DNA of 64,000 bases from Ligula intestinalis (lineage: Eukaryota; Platyhelminthes; Cestoda; Diphyllobothriidea; Diphyllobothriidae), in assembly GCA_036362985.1 (NCBI GenBank), contig JAYGXS010000003.1, positions 66,983,075 to 67,047,074 on the forward strand. Direction: 5' to 3'. Shown here one piece after another: positions 1 through 11,995 of the stretch. The position numbers were made by a program, and so were the translations under genes. Under the pieces are notes generated by a model. The model searched no databases, was not told the DNA's origin, and saw only the letters and a list, made by a program, of their open reading frames with translations. The first letter of the stretch is position 1. Each line of letters begins with the position of its first letter.

Positions 1-1500
1 CTGACTGACCCTTCTCACAAATTCATAACCAAGAGTGTTGGCTCGATAAAAATTAAGGGAAACAGGGGGTCCCAAGAACGTTACTGAAGCCAAAGAAAAT
101 ATTTAAGCCCAACTAAACGCATCATGAATCTACAGTGTGCCTCTTTTTCTTCGTACTCGCTCAGCAGTCATGGGGACAGTCTAAGTTACAATATTGTTAA
201 ACAGAAGCCAAAGCCGGCAGTTTAACTGATCAAAGGCCGGTCGAAAGAGATAAATGCACCTGGATACAAGCCATTGCAAGTCGACAAATATGCTCTCCCA
301 CCGGGCACCCACCGACATGGCTTCGAACTCGGTTTTACACCGTTGCAGACTCTTGAGTGGAGCAAAAGAAGACTTATATGCGTACTCCCATACTCAGAAT
401 TGAAGCCAGCCTCCACTAGGCGCTTATTTGTGAACCTTAGCTGAACGGCAACTCGGCTGCTATTAAAATACCAAAGTGCAGACCACACCCCTTATGGGGT
501 CACCAGACGACCTACTGACGTGCTGAGGACGAAAATTTTTGTACTGCGCCGACGTCTGAGGCTACCGCGCCTGAATTGTGAACAACATAGCCCATGTGAT
601 TTTGCCTCACCGTCTACTGCCGACATTCAAGCTAGCATCTTGGGTCATCGGAAAAATCAAGTCACGTGTGAAAGCAGACACATTTTTTTCAAAACGCACT
701 TTTACATTCCCTCCATGCAGTGCCGAAACATAGCTCCTCAAGTACGCCACACTGACCCTTTTAAAGGTGGCTTAAGAATTACTCATTTGTCAGCACAGCA
801 GTATCGTTCTAATGGTATTCAATGCGAAAATACTTGGAGCTGCTCCACGATTTTACTTTACAGTGTCTCCTCGCCTACTGAACGAGAGGGGGCTGAAGAC
901 CTTTGAGCGATTCGTCTGTTGGAGACTGCCGCCCATCGCAACTGCGCCGACCCATCCTGCTCTCGTCTGCCATGACCCACACTCACGTGTGAAAAATTGT
1001 CCACTCTGCGTGCTATCGGTATTTTAACGCTATCGGATGACTCGCCACTTGATAAGTGTGTAAGCTTGAAGTAAATCGATGCTCATCGTCACGAGAACAC
1101 CTGGAGCTGCTCCAAGGTTTTACTTATCAGCGCCTCCTCGCCTAATCAACGAAGAGGGTGGGGGGGGTTTGAAGAGCTCTGAGCTATTCGCCAATAGCGA
1201 TTCCTCTGTGCGCTCACATGGGTAGTCTCGGCGACAGATTAGCCCCCACGTACACATCGCAAGACACTTTTTGTCTGCGTTCGAGCGTCTAAATTGTACG
1301 CAACAGGTTGCGCGTTCAAGTCTCTGTTGCGCATGACCTCAGCGGCTGTTGACAGACTTCGAGAGTGAGCTCCAAGACCGAACGAAAGGAGTGAGCGAGT
1401 ACCTTAACCGATGATCGATGAACGTCCATGCACAAATGCCTACACGCTTCATCAAAACCGACAAGCGAATTCCTTGGCTCAATTTTTTAGAGTTTTGTGC
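1..1500. other. Anonymous intergenic DNA
   Basis: No coding region is recognisable on either strand. Open frames here are at most about 130 codons, have no motif I know and overlap each other. The only structure seen is a degenerate direct repeat (826-905 and 1093-1190, listed separately). Confidence 0.6.
826..1190 (+). repeat. Degenerate direct repeat pair, about 270-base period
   Basis: The segments 826-905 and 1093-1190 share the phrase GGAGCTGCTCCA followed by a matching stretch (TTTTACTT, then CGCCTCCTCGCCTA-like sequence, then GAGGG and a run of G, then TTTGAAGA or TGAAGA). Period is about 267 bases. The remaining parts of the two units are too diverged for me to align. It could be an old tandem duplication. 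Confidence 0.55.
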
Positions 1501-1504
1501 TTCA

Positions 1505-1645
1505 AAATCCAAACGTCGCTGGGTTCGAGCACCGTGTAGTGCGCAAGCTGAGGCTGGAGATGACGGGTTGATGATATTTACTAAGCCAGCAATGGTCATT
1601 TTAGTTTCCCTTGCCTTTGCTGGCATTCTTTATGTGCCTATAAAC
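1505..1645 (+). mobile_element. tRNA-derived SINE copy 1 (degenerate)
   Basis: A box-B-like element (GGGTTCGAGCACC, near 1520) is followed by a body reading TGACGGGTTGATGAT, AAGCCAGCAATGGTCATTTT and TTTCCCTTGCCTTTGCTGGC. This body recurs in six other places in the window on both strands, usually next to a box-B-like sequence. That is the organisation of a tRNA-head SINE moved by a LINE RT. No coding capacity. The family name is not known to me. Confidence 0.65.
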
Positions 1646-2059
1646 ATATTTTGCCTGACGTTTCATCGCAAAGTATTGCAGATGAGTAATAGTCATCCGC
1701 ATACAACAACCTTACTGATGTTGAAGACCACTCTGGCGAGCAATTTCATAGGGAAATATCTTCTGCTGAAAATGAAAAAAATTACTTTAATCTGTATACC
1801 GGAGTAGTTTTCAGTATATTTTTTCGTCAAGGATCAGTCCTAAGATAAAAGCAGAGCAGGGTGGCAGAATATTAATTAAGCTTTTGAGAAAAATAATAAT
1901 CTTCTGCCTGTTCCGTTTCAAAATTTTCAATTCACTGATTCTGCTCTATAGATGGAAAGTGTTTGGAAATAGTTTGCCTATAGCTTAAGAGAGAAAATTG
2001 ACGGCATGTCTCGGATGTTTGTATATATTCTTGTTTACGCTCATTATTTTCGGTGGGTT

Positions 2060-2540
2060 AAAACCGATGACGGTCTTGTAAGTTTATTACTTAATTTTAT
2101 GTCATAAAGCTTTGCAGATTTGCAAAATAGAATTTTTCAGATTTAACTTGCTCTTCTTTTACCGACAATAATGCGTTATTTCATGATTAAACTTTGCTCG
2201 GTTTCATGAAAGCAAAACGTAGTTGTGTGTTTTCTGAACACCTATTATTATTCAGTTTTTGGTTGGAATATACTACAATTCTCTTATACTACAATACACA
2301 CAAAAAGAAGTTATTTTTCGCAGCGTTTAATTGCTTAGGACATCCCTTGGATACCAATAAGCGTTGGTTTTGGCCCCATTCCACCCGTATTAGCCACAGT
2401 ATACTGATTTGAACGGAACTCTTATCTGGTAAACAGCATTTTGCGCCTGAAGTCAACTCAATGAACAAAAAAACAACTTGCAATATATGTTAAATCCCCC
2501 ACTCAAATTCTGATCTCCAAATTTTACAATCTACTGTACA
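2060..2540 (+). repeat. Fragment of dispersed composite repeat Q
   Basis: Matches 57080-57540 and 62985-63435 in the same orientation and 48220-48400 in reverse. Shared landmarks are a GCAGATTTGCAAAA phrase, TTTCATGAAAGCAAAAC, a CGCAGCGT phrase, a GATCTGAAC-like phrase and an ending CAATCTACTGTA. Copies are visibly diverged (perhaps 70-80 percent by eye). No protein is encoded. The longest copy, at 56960-58340, shows the element is larger than this piece. Confidence 0.7.
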
Positions 2541-2878
2541 TGTCCTCCTTTATAAAATCCACAATAAACAATAAAATGGACTGAAATGGCAATGCAAATA
2601 AGGTAATTTGCAGCAGTGGTAAGAAAGCGATAGAGCCCGTTAGCAAACAAACCACAGAACGGGTCGTCTTCGAATGACTATACACCTCTTAGAAGGTTCC
2701 CACAGTGGACTGCGTTGGACAGCAACCGAGAATATTTCGCAGCAGGGGTGTGTGAACACGTTCTGGCGTAGGCTTCATGAAACGCCAATCGATGCGCCAA
2801 ATTCGAACATCTAACAAATTAAGAAATTCGACTTGTTCATGGAAGGGAAAAAATGGGTTGGTCAACTCTAGAGAAGCC

Positions 2879-3845
2879 ATCCATAGAACGACCCAGAATT
2901 TGTGTAACATGTCAAAATACGCGAAAGATTGATACTCTCTCGATAATCGGCATTGAGTAAGATTGTTATATTGATTATCGTGCAGTCTACTCTGGTCATT
3001 TCGGTCACGATAGGATGCCGGCTGTTTAACAAGCTTCTTTCTGGCCACTTTTCAAGTGCATGTTATGTAAAACGTGGTCAATTCAGTAGCATGTCTTGTT
3101 ATCCTAGATTTTAACTGCCTTTTTAAATGCAAATATATTTTATGGAAAGCACACAAAAATAAAGTATTTCTTCTACGCGTTTGATAGCAAAATTGCGCCT
3201 TCTCTTAATTTTATACTCAAAGAAATGGTACTTATGGATTTTAAAAATGTTTCTAAATTGCCGAATGATTTGGACTTACACTGCCTGCTACATTTGAGTT
3301 CAAAGTTTAAAAATAGCGCACTGTGTACATCCTGTTTAGGGAAAGGTACCTTTTTGCTTACGGTTTGCGGAAGAATTCACACATGTGGAGCATGCTGTAT
3401 ACATGATAGGCAGCATTAATAAATTGACGGACACAATGTTCTTTGAATGAACACCTCACAATCGTAAAAAAGCTCATGCTTAGAAAAATTATATAACCGA
3501 AAGATACCTTCTCTTTAAGTATAAATTTAAGGAAGGCGTAATTTTTTACCTAATGAATACAAGAAATAATTCTATTCGTGCATGTTTTCCATAAAATATA
3601 GTTGAATTTATCAAGGCAGTCAACCTCAATGATAAAAAGGCATACTACTTAAGAAGCAACGTTTTCGTTTTGTAAGCGGTCAGGAGGAAGCTCGTCAAAC
3701 AGCCACCACCTATCGTGACTGAAATGATTTCAGAACAGACTAAGTGATAATCAGTATTACAAATTACTCAATCCAGATTATCGAGAGTGTATCAATCTTT
3801 CGCTTATATCGACAAGTTACAAGAATTCTGGACCGCACTTTACTG
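2879..3845. mobile_element. Foldback DNA element copy F1 (long terminal inverted repeats)
   Basis: The two ends are reverse complements over about 350 bases: the left arm reads GCGAAAGATTGATACTCTC and the right arm, read from the other strand, GCGAAAGATTGATACACTC, with matching flanks on both sides (CGATAATC, GATTATC, CACGATAGG). A central spacer of about 250 bases separates the arms. The right terminus on the complementary strand starts CAGTAAAG; the left terminus is eroded. Length about 967, matching the two other copies at 40724 and 60931. No transposase is encoded, so this is a non-autonomous element. Termini beginning CAGT, next to TA in the better copies, suggest mobilisation by a Tc1/mariner-type enzyme (inference). 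Confidence 0.75.
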
Positions 3846-6800
3846 TCCCGCGCTCACTATGTGGAGTATTATGTGATGGACATCGTCGTTCGCGACGGTT
3901 GGTTGTGCTTCCAAGGCAACACATAATGCGTCCTATGGATGCTCCAAAACCCACCTGATGTGTATATTTCCAACATAATGCACAAAGAGCTTAGAATACT
4001 GCAGTATTTGCTTCAATTGTGCCCGAAGGAGTAGTTTTGCTGCTTAGGTAGCCTCACTCAACACCAACGGCATTTTCGCCCGACAGTTTGCGACCTGATT
4101 GGACTCGCTTATAAGAACAGGCGTTTAGAGAAGGTCCAAAAAACAGGGAGAACGAATCATTGTATCCTTCGTAGTTGAAACACCTGTTTAGGCCGGAGGA
4201 CCAATCAGGCATTAAATGGGAGAATCTCCTGTAACATAATTGGAGCATTTACCTGAATAGACCTTCACAGACTAACCTTCCACTTCTAGCTAAATTCAAT
4301 TTTATGTAGCACGGGAAATTTTCCTGACCTCGCATAACACAGAAGTGACGAAAATATTGTAAATTACACGGAATATTTAGCCTTTTTACGATGTTCTTAG
4401 CATCTTCTTTCATTCCTGTTAATAACTGGCACTTTGACAGCTGGTTGCACATACCTTCGCAATTACGGGATGGGCAAGCGGGTGCTCCATCATGGAGGAA
4501 CGACAAGCCACTTGACGGGCAATGCTGCAGGTAGAATAAATTCCCTTGAGTGGCAGCTGGCACGCAATACTCACCTGGGCTCTACACAGCAGATAAACCA
4601 AAAATACAGTTCAATTAATAAGATGTTCTCCGCATGAACAACCTGCGCATTTAAGAATTGACAGTGAATTTGAATCAGCTGTGCGGTGGTCCGTGTAGAC
4701 GGGGACGTCTTGATTTGCTAGACACAGTTACCCGCCTCAAACACCTAACCTCTCAAGCATCAGAGTGTTTGGGGAGGAGGCCTAAGCGTAATTTGGCAAA
4801 CGTCCCAAATGCCTTCGGGTCGTTTTTACTCTTAACCAGATCATAACCTAAAATGGATTTTGGCAGCGGCTAGGGAGTACTCAGCAGTCCTATTCAGAGG
4901 AGCATGGTTTGCCCTGCAAGGATAATTAGGTTGCGAAATGTGCCATATAAATGTTGGTAGTCATGCGTTCTTTAGTCTGACCGTGGCTTGTAGAAGCAAA
5001 ACACACGGTCAAAGTTCCGTTAGAAATAAGAAAGTACAACACCGCCAACGATCGCGTTCGTCAGAGTGCCCCCGCCCACTCCAGCAAATTCGAATGTCCA
5101 TCCCTCAATGACCAATGGATAATAAAAGAGTACCGCTCCAGTCAACCGAAAATTTATTCGTTTTACTCTGAACGTAGTTGTATTTATAGAGACCTTTTTT
5201 ATAACGAGCATATATCAATTCTGTTGATGCTGATTATTAATTTTTCAAGAGCATCCTTCGGAATGGAAAGAATTGAGGGATTTAAGCCGTCATCAACGTT
5301 ATTGTGGAAACGTTCATGAATTATCCATATTTTACCCACCTCCCCCCCCCTTCCATGGATTTGAAGACCATCCCGCTTTATTGACCCTCGCCGCCGTAAG
5401 TATAGGTTCGGCACTACGCTGTGAACACTTGAAACGTTAACCAAAGCTATGCAAACTGGTCAAAAAGCTATCAACAGTGTGGTCTCTGAATACATGCTGA
5501 ATAAATTGATATACACAGAGTGCAAGCAACTAGAGTGGAGTTGAATTTCATCCTGAGCATCTATGCCATTTTGAAGCAAGGCTAGCTACAAGAATGCGAT
5601 CTTTATGTGAGAAATGGACTGATACCAAAGTGACCATCCCAACGGCCTTTCGTTATGTAAGTCGGAGACAGGATGAACAGAAGCGACACCATAAGAGACA
5701 TTTAAAAACGCTCATAAAGTATTAACCTGCGAATCGCTTGAGGATATGAAAAATTGAGGATGAAATTGAAATATCTATGCTCGGAATCAACGGAACACTG
5801 AAAGCTAGGGCAAAATGTTTTTCACATAAGACTGAAATTCGACGAAATAAAGCAACCAGCATCTACTCCCTACCAGTATGTCCCTATTGTCAGTGTCCTT
5901 CCAAAGTCTGAATTGATCCCCCTGAAAAACTCCGAATTCACTGCAACGTCACTGCAACGTCACTAAGACCATCATCTAAATAACAGTGTCGATAACATCG
6001 AAACTTAAGACATCCTTCCTTCATGCCTGCAATGCAGCATCACCTTCTGTTCATTCCTCGTGTAATTTATAAACACCGTCATTTTTCCGGAGATAACTGT
6101 TAACATTATAACATCGGGGCTATTTGACCCCTATATCTTTTGTAAATTTATTTTATTAAAGTATTGACCCGATTGGACAACTAGGCATTTAACGTAGCTT
6201 GACTGTTGAGCTTATGCTTACCTTATATTTGCACCTTCCCTGTCAACACAAGACCCAAAATATCAATCGCGCACGTGCCCACTGAGTCATATGCGGAAGT
6301 AAAATAACGATCACTGAAATTCTACCTGTTAAAACTGCTCATACAGCCTCCAGAGGCCCAACTACCAAACAGGTCTTTGTGAGAATTGCGGATTTTGGTG
6401 AGGACTGGTTATGCCAAATAAATTAACACCGTGCTATATGTAGGATTAAATATCACAACGGGTACTGAGCCTATTTTCTTTCGGAAGCGTTCTAAGAGGG
6501 TAAAGCAGTTGAAGTCATTTTATTTTTCTCATTGATCAATTTTGAACATGGAGTGGATCAGTATGCTGAGGGGTGTACAGGCGCAAACCTATATTTGATA
6601 TTAATCTTTTGACAGCGTGACAAAATTGGTGTATTTAACAGAAAGCAAAGAAGGAATGCTGGGAGACCCGGTGGTGAGCCGAATACTTCACAGCTGTTCC
6701 GTACAGCAGCAGAGTACCTAGTACCTGTGCTGCGAATAAGGTTGGAAAACGAAGTAAATTATAAAGTGGCGATGTCCCAGACTAACTTTGACCTTCAACA

Positions 6801-7379
6801 TTCTCACCTCCATTTTTCCTTGATAGACCGTTCTGTTTGAATGCATTGACAACAACGCTGGAATTCTATTGCTGTGTACATGAGGACTTGAGATTGTAGT
6901 TATTTCATTAATATTTAACACAGCTTCAAACTCTCGCTGTTTTTTGTCATTATTGCTTTGGGTGTTAGTCATTTATATCAGTAAAGTACAGAAAAAGATC
7001 AAAACCAAACGTAAGAATTGCAAGCCAAGAGGACCCCTCGAAAAGCCGGTCGGAAGAGGAGGCAGAATTAGCAGGACCATCTACCGCGGAAACAAGCTGC
7101 TACACTAATTGCTGTTCATGACCCCGACTTCACTGACAGTTGATTAGCGTATACCGCTATACTTAACTCCCCCTCCCTTATTCTTTTGGTTGTGCTTTCT
7201 ACAACTTGGCCTTGACGACATGATGACCTCTGAGAGTCGATTGGCCTATCACCACTCTAAATACGCTCCTTTTGGTTGCTGCTTCTTATATCTGAAAGTG
7301 GACGCTTCTATGGGTGCGAAAGCTCAATACAATAAAAAAATTGATAGAGAATAAGGCGACTCGATCGCTGGGACAATAC
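3846..7379. other. Anonymous intergenic DNA
   Basis: I see no gene, RNA or mobile element I can name in these 3.5 kb. There is a run of C at 5342-5350. Open frames are 60-104 codons, mutually overlapping and without motifs. A 14-residue transposase-like string near 4480-4520 on the minus strand is noted among the rejected items. Confidence 0.55.
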
Positions 7380-7426
7380 TTTTATTCGTCTGACGTTTCA
7401 AGATCCGCCGCAGATTCGTCATCAGA
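7380..7426 (-). other. Conserved 3'-end module copy a (hammerhead-like core / acidic C-terminal tail)
   Basis: On the minus strand CTGATGA (7419-7425) is followed after exactly 19 bases by GAAAC (7395-7399). Those 19 bases can form a short imperfect hairpin. The same spacing occurs at 15956-15986, 22346-22376 and 39551-39581, the last two at the end of Penelope-like coding sequence. Read as protein the module encodes SDDE...ETSDE then a stop. Downstream, TATTGTCCCAGCGATCGAGTC matches the 15.9-kb copy. No PLE coding sequence is recognisable upstream here. It may be an isolated element end. Confidence 0.5.
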
Positions 7427-8041
7427 GAAATAGTCAAAAGGTAGTAGCAAAACAAAAGAAATAACAGAAACAACCTGATCTGGTGCTCGACAGGTTTTCT
7501 TTTTCATCCATGCAACTACCTGGAACAAGAACGCTTTCATTCATTCGTGAGCTAGCCTTCTTCGGACTGAGGACTAGGCTGCATTCGCTCCTGCCTAAGA
7601 TTACTTTAAGGGTACTTTTACGTGCGTGTACGACCAACGACCGCTTTATTAAACCGCTGCGTAACACATGCACACACACATGTACACACCGGTTACTGGT
7701 AGAGCCAGCAACTGCGCTCACCCCCAGCGTGGTTGAATTTTATTCCCACGAGAGCAGGCCTGCTTAACTAGTAAAACAAAATGCACGGAATCGTTCCAGC
7801 TCCGCCTACTTCGCTGGGTGGCTCTAGTGTTTTCAGCGCTTACGCTGGTTGAATTATCAGTTGCTTCATCTTCTGCACTCAGGCTTGCATCGCATCAGTC
7901 ACCTTGACGGTATTTTTTAAGTTAAAAATATATGTTGTCTCGATAAGGCTGTTTTTTTTAGTTTTACTAGTCGGTTGCCGGCGAACTGAGCAACCGGTTC
8001 CTTGAAAAATGTTTATTAAAAAACATTCGTTAGAGAGGTAT

Positions 8042-8300
8042 GGCAGATTTGCTTAATTAAGTTGTGAAACATTTGCGGCCTTGGTGGGAACCGAATCCAT
8101 ACAGTAGGGAAGGCTTTTGCGCAGCCAAGACTCTATCATTGAGCTACATTACACACCATGACTTTGATCGATTTTATTAGCCAAAAATACTGCTCGTATG
8201 GAATCCGCCATTACGGAGCAGGAAATTGACTGCTGTTCGACGCCACCAAGGCAGAGAATTTTTCACAATTGGGTCAACTGAATTAAGCAAATCTGCCAAA
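8042..8300. repeat. Inverted repeat enclosing a tRNA-like sequence
   Basis: 8042-8095 (GCAGATTTGCTTAATTAAG, then a TGTGAAA phrase, then GCCTTGGTGG) is the reverse complement of 8225-8300 (CCACCAAGGC, then TTTTTCACA, then CTTAATTCAG-type sequence and GCAAATCTGCC). The loop, read on the minus strand (8085-8160), has box-A-like TAGCTCAATGATAGAG and box-B-like GGATTCGGTTCCC. Together they make a stem-loop with a tRNA-like promoter region inside. Probably two SINE copies in opposite orientation, joined. Confidence 0.6.
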
Positions 8301-8459
8301 ATCCCCTAACCACTAAGCGATCCTCGTGACCATTCTGTTGGATTCTAGATGACTGCTTAGGAAATCATACCTGCGCAGTCAGCTTGCTGACCCGTAATTG
8401 TGGATTACATAGAGCAGTAAATTGGGTGCGTAAAATCGATCCAAGTGTGATTGTATTCA

Positions 8460-8600
8460 CGGCGTACGGTGAATCTCGTAGCTCAGTAGTAGAGTGTTGG
8501 CTGCACAAAATTCTTCCTTATTGTGTGGGCTCGAGTCCCACCGCGGCCGCGAATTTTTCACAGGTGAGTCAACTGAACTAAAATATTTCAACTATTGCAG
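8460..8600 (+). mobile_element. tRNA-like SINE head, plus-strand copy
   Basis: Box-A-like TAGCTCAGTAGTAGAG and box-B-like GGGCTCGAGTCCC are separated by an anticodon-region insert, and are followed by GCGAATTTTTCACA and GTGAGTCAACTGAAC. The minus-strand sequence at 8042-8160 has the same order of parts. The lengthened anticodon arm and shared non-tRNA tail argue for a tRNA-derived SINE rather than a working tRNA gene. The tail differs from the body of the 1.5-kb SINE family, so this is a second family. Confidence 0.6.
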
Positions 8601-8619
8601 AACCAGCCCTTATCATTCC

Positions 8620-10170
8620 CTTTTTGTGTATCGTACTAATAGCTCCTTTTGACCGCTATTTCAGGAAAATTTCACTTAAAGTGAATGAGGCAAGCATGCC
8701 GTATGAGCACGCTCTTGCAACATCCAGCTGCCATAGAAATGTTGCGATTTTGGTTCAGTTATTTATGGCCAGTGTGCCTTGTTCTCCGACACTCCTCTGT
8801 TTGCGGTGACTCTTCCTGTAATCACGTTGAACTGAGGTTTTCACTTAACTTGACTGGTAGAGAAAATATTCTTCCAAAATCCGGATTGACGTTCAGGCTA
8901 AAGGTCCTGCTTTCAACGAAGGTTCAATTAGTTGACCTGGAAATTGACGGAGGTTTTTCCTGTGATGGTGAGCCGGGAGATTTCTATGTACAATCGTATT
9001 GGCTTCACTTGCTTTCGTACAGTTTTTCAATGGCAAAGCGCATATGGGTTTAGTTGGCGGCGAGGTACTTGCGAGGCTTTAGCGCTGAATATTTGGTGGT
9101 TAGCCAGGAAGGCATGTAGGCTCTACTAATCATCGAAGCTGATCATCGGGGAAAGATTAGGCAGCCATGACAATGACGAATTTTTCCCTGTGATGTGGCA
9201 GCCTCATAGTAATAAGACCATCGTCGATGCCTAACGATTTACAGAGAGGTTGTCCTAGGATATGGTTTCTGACGGCAATGGTGGTCCCCTACATCTCGTC
9301 CCTTAGCCCTTTGTAAGGCCGCTCCACACGGAGGTTAAACTATCACCCATCTGATCAAGACTTCTGAGGTTGGAGAGTTAGGACTTGCGCAGATCTATTG
9401 TCTCTACTAGGTTAAGTACTCATTATCTTGGGACTAGAGCTGTTCTCCTTTCCCTTTGGTTATTCAGCAACGTGTATATAAAGAACGAACACTTCAGACT
9501 GCCGGCGTGGTCAGTGTCATTCTGACGGCCTGTAAGGAGGCTCTAAGACAGAAGCGATGACTTTTTCACATGCTATTTCGATTGTCTATTTTGCATTCAT
9601 GAGTCACAGCCACCTTGTGAATGGGGTGGTCATCCAGTATTTGGGTATGCCATCTGTTTTATCCGCTTCTGCCATAAGAGGGCAAGCAATGCTTACCCCG
9701 AATAAGATGGCTTACTCACCCCAGACGTCTTGTGGACTCCACTATGAGTCAGAATTTTTTCATTCAGTAAGAAGACGGCTGTAAGTTTCCTGGACTGTCT
9801 ACGGGATCACTGTTGCTTTTTCATATGGACACTTTTTATGTCTGGAGGGACGGTTGAAGAGAAGACAGGACTACTGAGTGTGAGACTCACACGGTAAAGA
9901 CTCATGTCATTTAGTCGGTCGAGATGTGACTGCTAGGCTAATAATAGCTTCAGGGAAACACGTGCAGAGCAATCACAGCATACACCAGGTTTGTGAAACG
10001 ATCCGCTCCTCCTAAGTGGTGTATCCCCTTAAATATTTAAACCACACGTTCCTTAATTATCTTTAAGCTACACATTACAGTCCTTTAGTCGTCTTAATGT
10101 CTCTTTTGTTGTAAGGATAGTTTTGTCCCACCCCCCAGAAGAACAAAAAAATAGGAATTCCAATAGTGAA
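8620..10170. other. Anonymous intergenic DNA
   Basis: No gene recognised. Open frames of 60-122 codons have no familiar motif. A TATATAAAG string near 9475 could act as a TATA box, but nothing downstream supports a gene. Confidence 0.5.
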
Positions 10171-10179
10171 GAATATGCG

Positions 10180-10335
10180 AGTTCAAGGAAGCAATTCAGA
10201 TGAAGAAGAAGAAGAAGAAGAAAATGCGCATGACTATGAAAATGCTAGCATCACCTATGATTATGGATTCCCGACGGTAGCAAAAACATCAGGAAAATAA
10301 AACCCTTTTTCTAGTGATCGCTTCCTCTTCTTCCG
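10180..10335 (+). repeat. Dispersed repeat with (GAA)7, copy 1
   Basis: Shares with 24840-24995 the ordered phrases CAAGGAAGCA or CAGGAAGCA, GCGCATG, ATCACCTATGATTATGGATT or ATTACCTATGACTACGGATT, CAGGAAAATAAAAC and AGTGATCGC. This copy carries seven GAA units at 10202-10222. There is no long open frame in either copy. It may be the 3' end of an unrecognised retroelement. Confidence 0.6.
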
Positions 10336-10339
10336 AAAA

Positions 10340-11660
10340 TAGAAATGACCCTTTAGAAATACTGATGATGGGACAATACATCTTAGGAACGGTGCATTAC
10401 CTCTTTTCCTACCCTCAACACTAAACACTCTAATATCAACACTAAAGCTCACCTTAAACCCGACTCCTTCCTTCCCTGGACTTTAGTAGGAGGCATTCCT
10501 ACACCTTTATCCTATCGAGGGCATGGGAAATAAAAATTCCCCGGCGGCTTCTTTTAAATAGTGCACTACATTTCACTTCCAGAGTTCTCCTCATTCTAAT
10601 AGGCTGAGCACAATAGAATTGCTTCGTTGGCCATTTTTATCTCTACCTTATATCCCTTCGCTCCTCCTTTCTCCTAATCTTTCTTACAAAGGTTATTACA
10701 TGCAAGCTCCGAACGCCAAGCTCTCAGTTTTAATGAACCACCCCGCATTATAAATTCCACACCGCTTTTCTGTGGACCCGTCGTAAGCGCATAAACGATT
10801 TGTCTGCTATGTCCTCGACGTTTTCAAATCGTAATTTTTTTCACTGGCGCAGGCAATTACCTGACAGACCACCTTCCAGCTCGCACATTCACTTGACTAT
10901 CCAGCTGGTCCAAATCTGCTATCCTCATTTCGCTCATTCATCAGGCTGGCAAAGGTTTCACATATCGCCGGGCCCGAAGAACAACCAATAGGATGAGAGC
11001 ATTAAGCGGCAACTTTGGCTCTCAAAAGGTAAGCTGTGACGCAAACGTCTTTCTTTTTTTCAGTTTTGAAAGCCGATTGTAGGAGGTCATTTGGTGAGGG
11101 GTGTAATTGCACGCGGTTTCGGTGACCGAAAGCGTATGCAAATTGCAAAATAATTAGCGCGCTTGGAAACCCGCAGAATGGCTAAAAGACTCTTTGAAAA
11201 GGCCAGTGAAGACAGTCTATGCCAGGTAAGAGCAGACAGCTATAGTTTCCAGCGCAGTATCTTAAACCGGGCCTCCATTTACCCGGAGGCTCGCGACTCT
11301 ACATGAAAGCTCTCCTTTTGTTCAATGTTGCTGTTGTTGTTTTACAGAGCTGTAAAGGAAAGAATAAACAAGATAGCCAAATAATACATAATTGAACCAC
11401 TAATTTCCCAGAATAACTGTGAAAAAGGCGTATGTCATTACCTCTGCTTTGTATGAAAAAAACAATAGCTTTATTGATGGTTATGCATACATATATATAG
11501 AGAGCGCCCTGGCACAGTCACATAGTGACTGTAAAGATATGATGATGAAATGGATTCTCCAAAGCAAAAGGGTCTAATTGTGAGCTCATGGGCAAAGCGG
11601 AACTTAATTATGCCTCTACTAGATCGGCAAAGCACATAAATGCATCATATTCCCGATCTC
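10340..11660. other. Anonymous intergenic DNA
   Basis: No gene or named repeat recognised. The stretch has pyrimidine-rich patches (10440-10700) and a short AT-rich run near 11490. Confidence 0.5.
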
Positions 11661-11995
11661 AATCGACAAAGCAACGAGCCAATGGTGCTGAGGTAGAGTA
11701 ATCAACGCAATGACCATAGGTCCCGGGTTCGAATCTCGGGGGTTGCAACCTTGAGATTGGATATGAGAGGCTCATGACGGCTAACAAGCCAGAAATAGCC
11801 CTTCCGGTCTCCTTTGCTTTATCGGATCCAGTTTATCATCATATCTTAATTGCCACTATATGACTGCCTGCGCGGGCTCTAATTGTGAGCTCTAGGTGGG
11901 AGGGGAACTAAACTGTGCCTCTTCTAGATCGGTGAAGTCCATATATTTATCATTTTCCCGATCAGAATTGACAAAACAACGAGCCCGTAAGAGAC
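11565..11995 (+). repeat. Direct repeats flanking SINE copy 2
   Basis: 11571-11690 and 11878-11988 share TCTAATTGTGAGCTC, AGCGGAACT or AGGGGAACT, a TGCCTCT and CTAGATCGG phrase, a CCCGATC phrase and CAACGAGCC. They lie on either side of the SINE-bearing stretch. Either a local tandem duplication or a larger repeat unit that contains the SINE. Confidence 0.55.
11671..11840 (+). mobile_element. tRNA-derived SINE copy 2
   Basis: Box-B-like GGGTTCGAATCTC near 11727 is a near-consensus RNA polymerase III internal promoter element, preceded by a weak box-A-like GGTGCTGAGGTAGAG. The body follows: GGCTCATGACGGCTAACAAG, CCAGAAATAGCCCTTCCGGT, CTCCTTTGC. This matches the bodies at 1.5, 26.2, 31.2, 31.5, 48.2 and 56.3 kb. 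Confidence 0.75.

Noticed and set aside
4249..4640. Minus-strand string LSFLHDGAPACPSRNC resembling the second Asp motif of Tc1/mariner transposases
   Set aside because: Only about 14 residues fit, neither the DNA-binding region nor the other acidic motifs are found nearby in any frame, and no matching termini are seen.
8085..8540. Functional tRNA genes at 8085-8160 (minus) and 8460-8545 (plus)
   Set aside because: Box A and box B are present, but the anticodon arm is lengthened and I see no good acceptor-stem pairing. The shared non-tRNA tail fits a SINE better.
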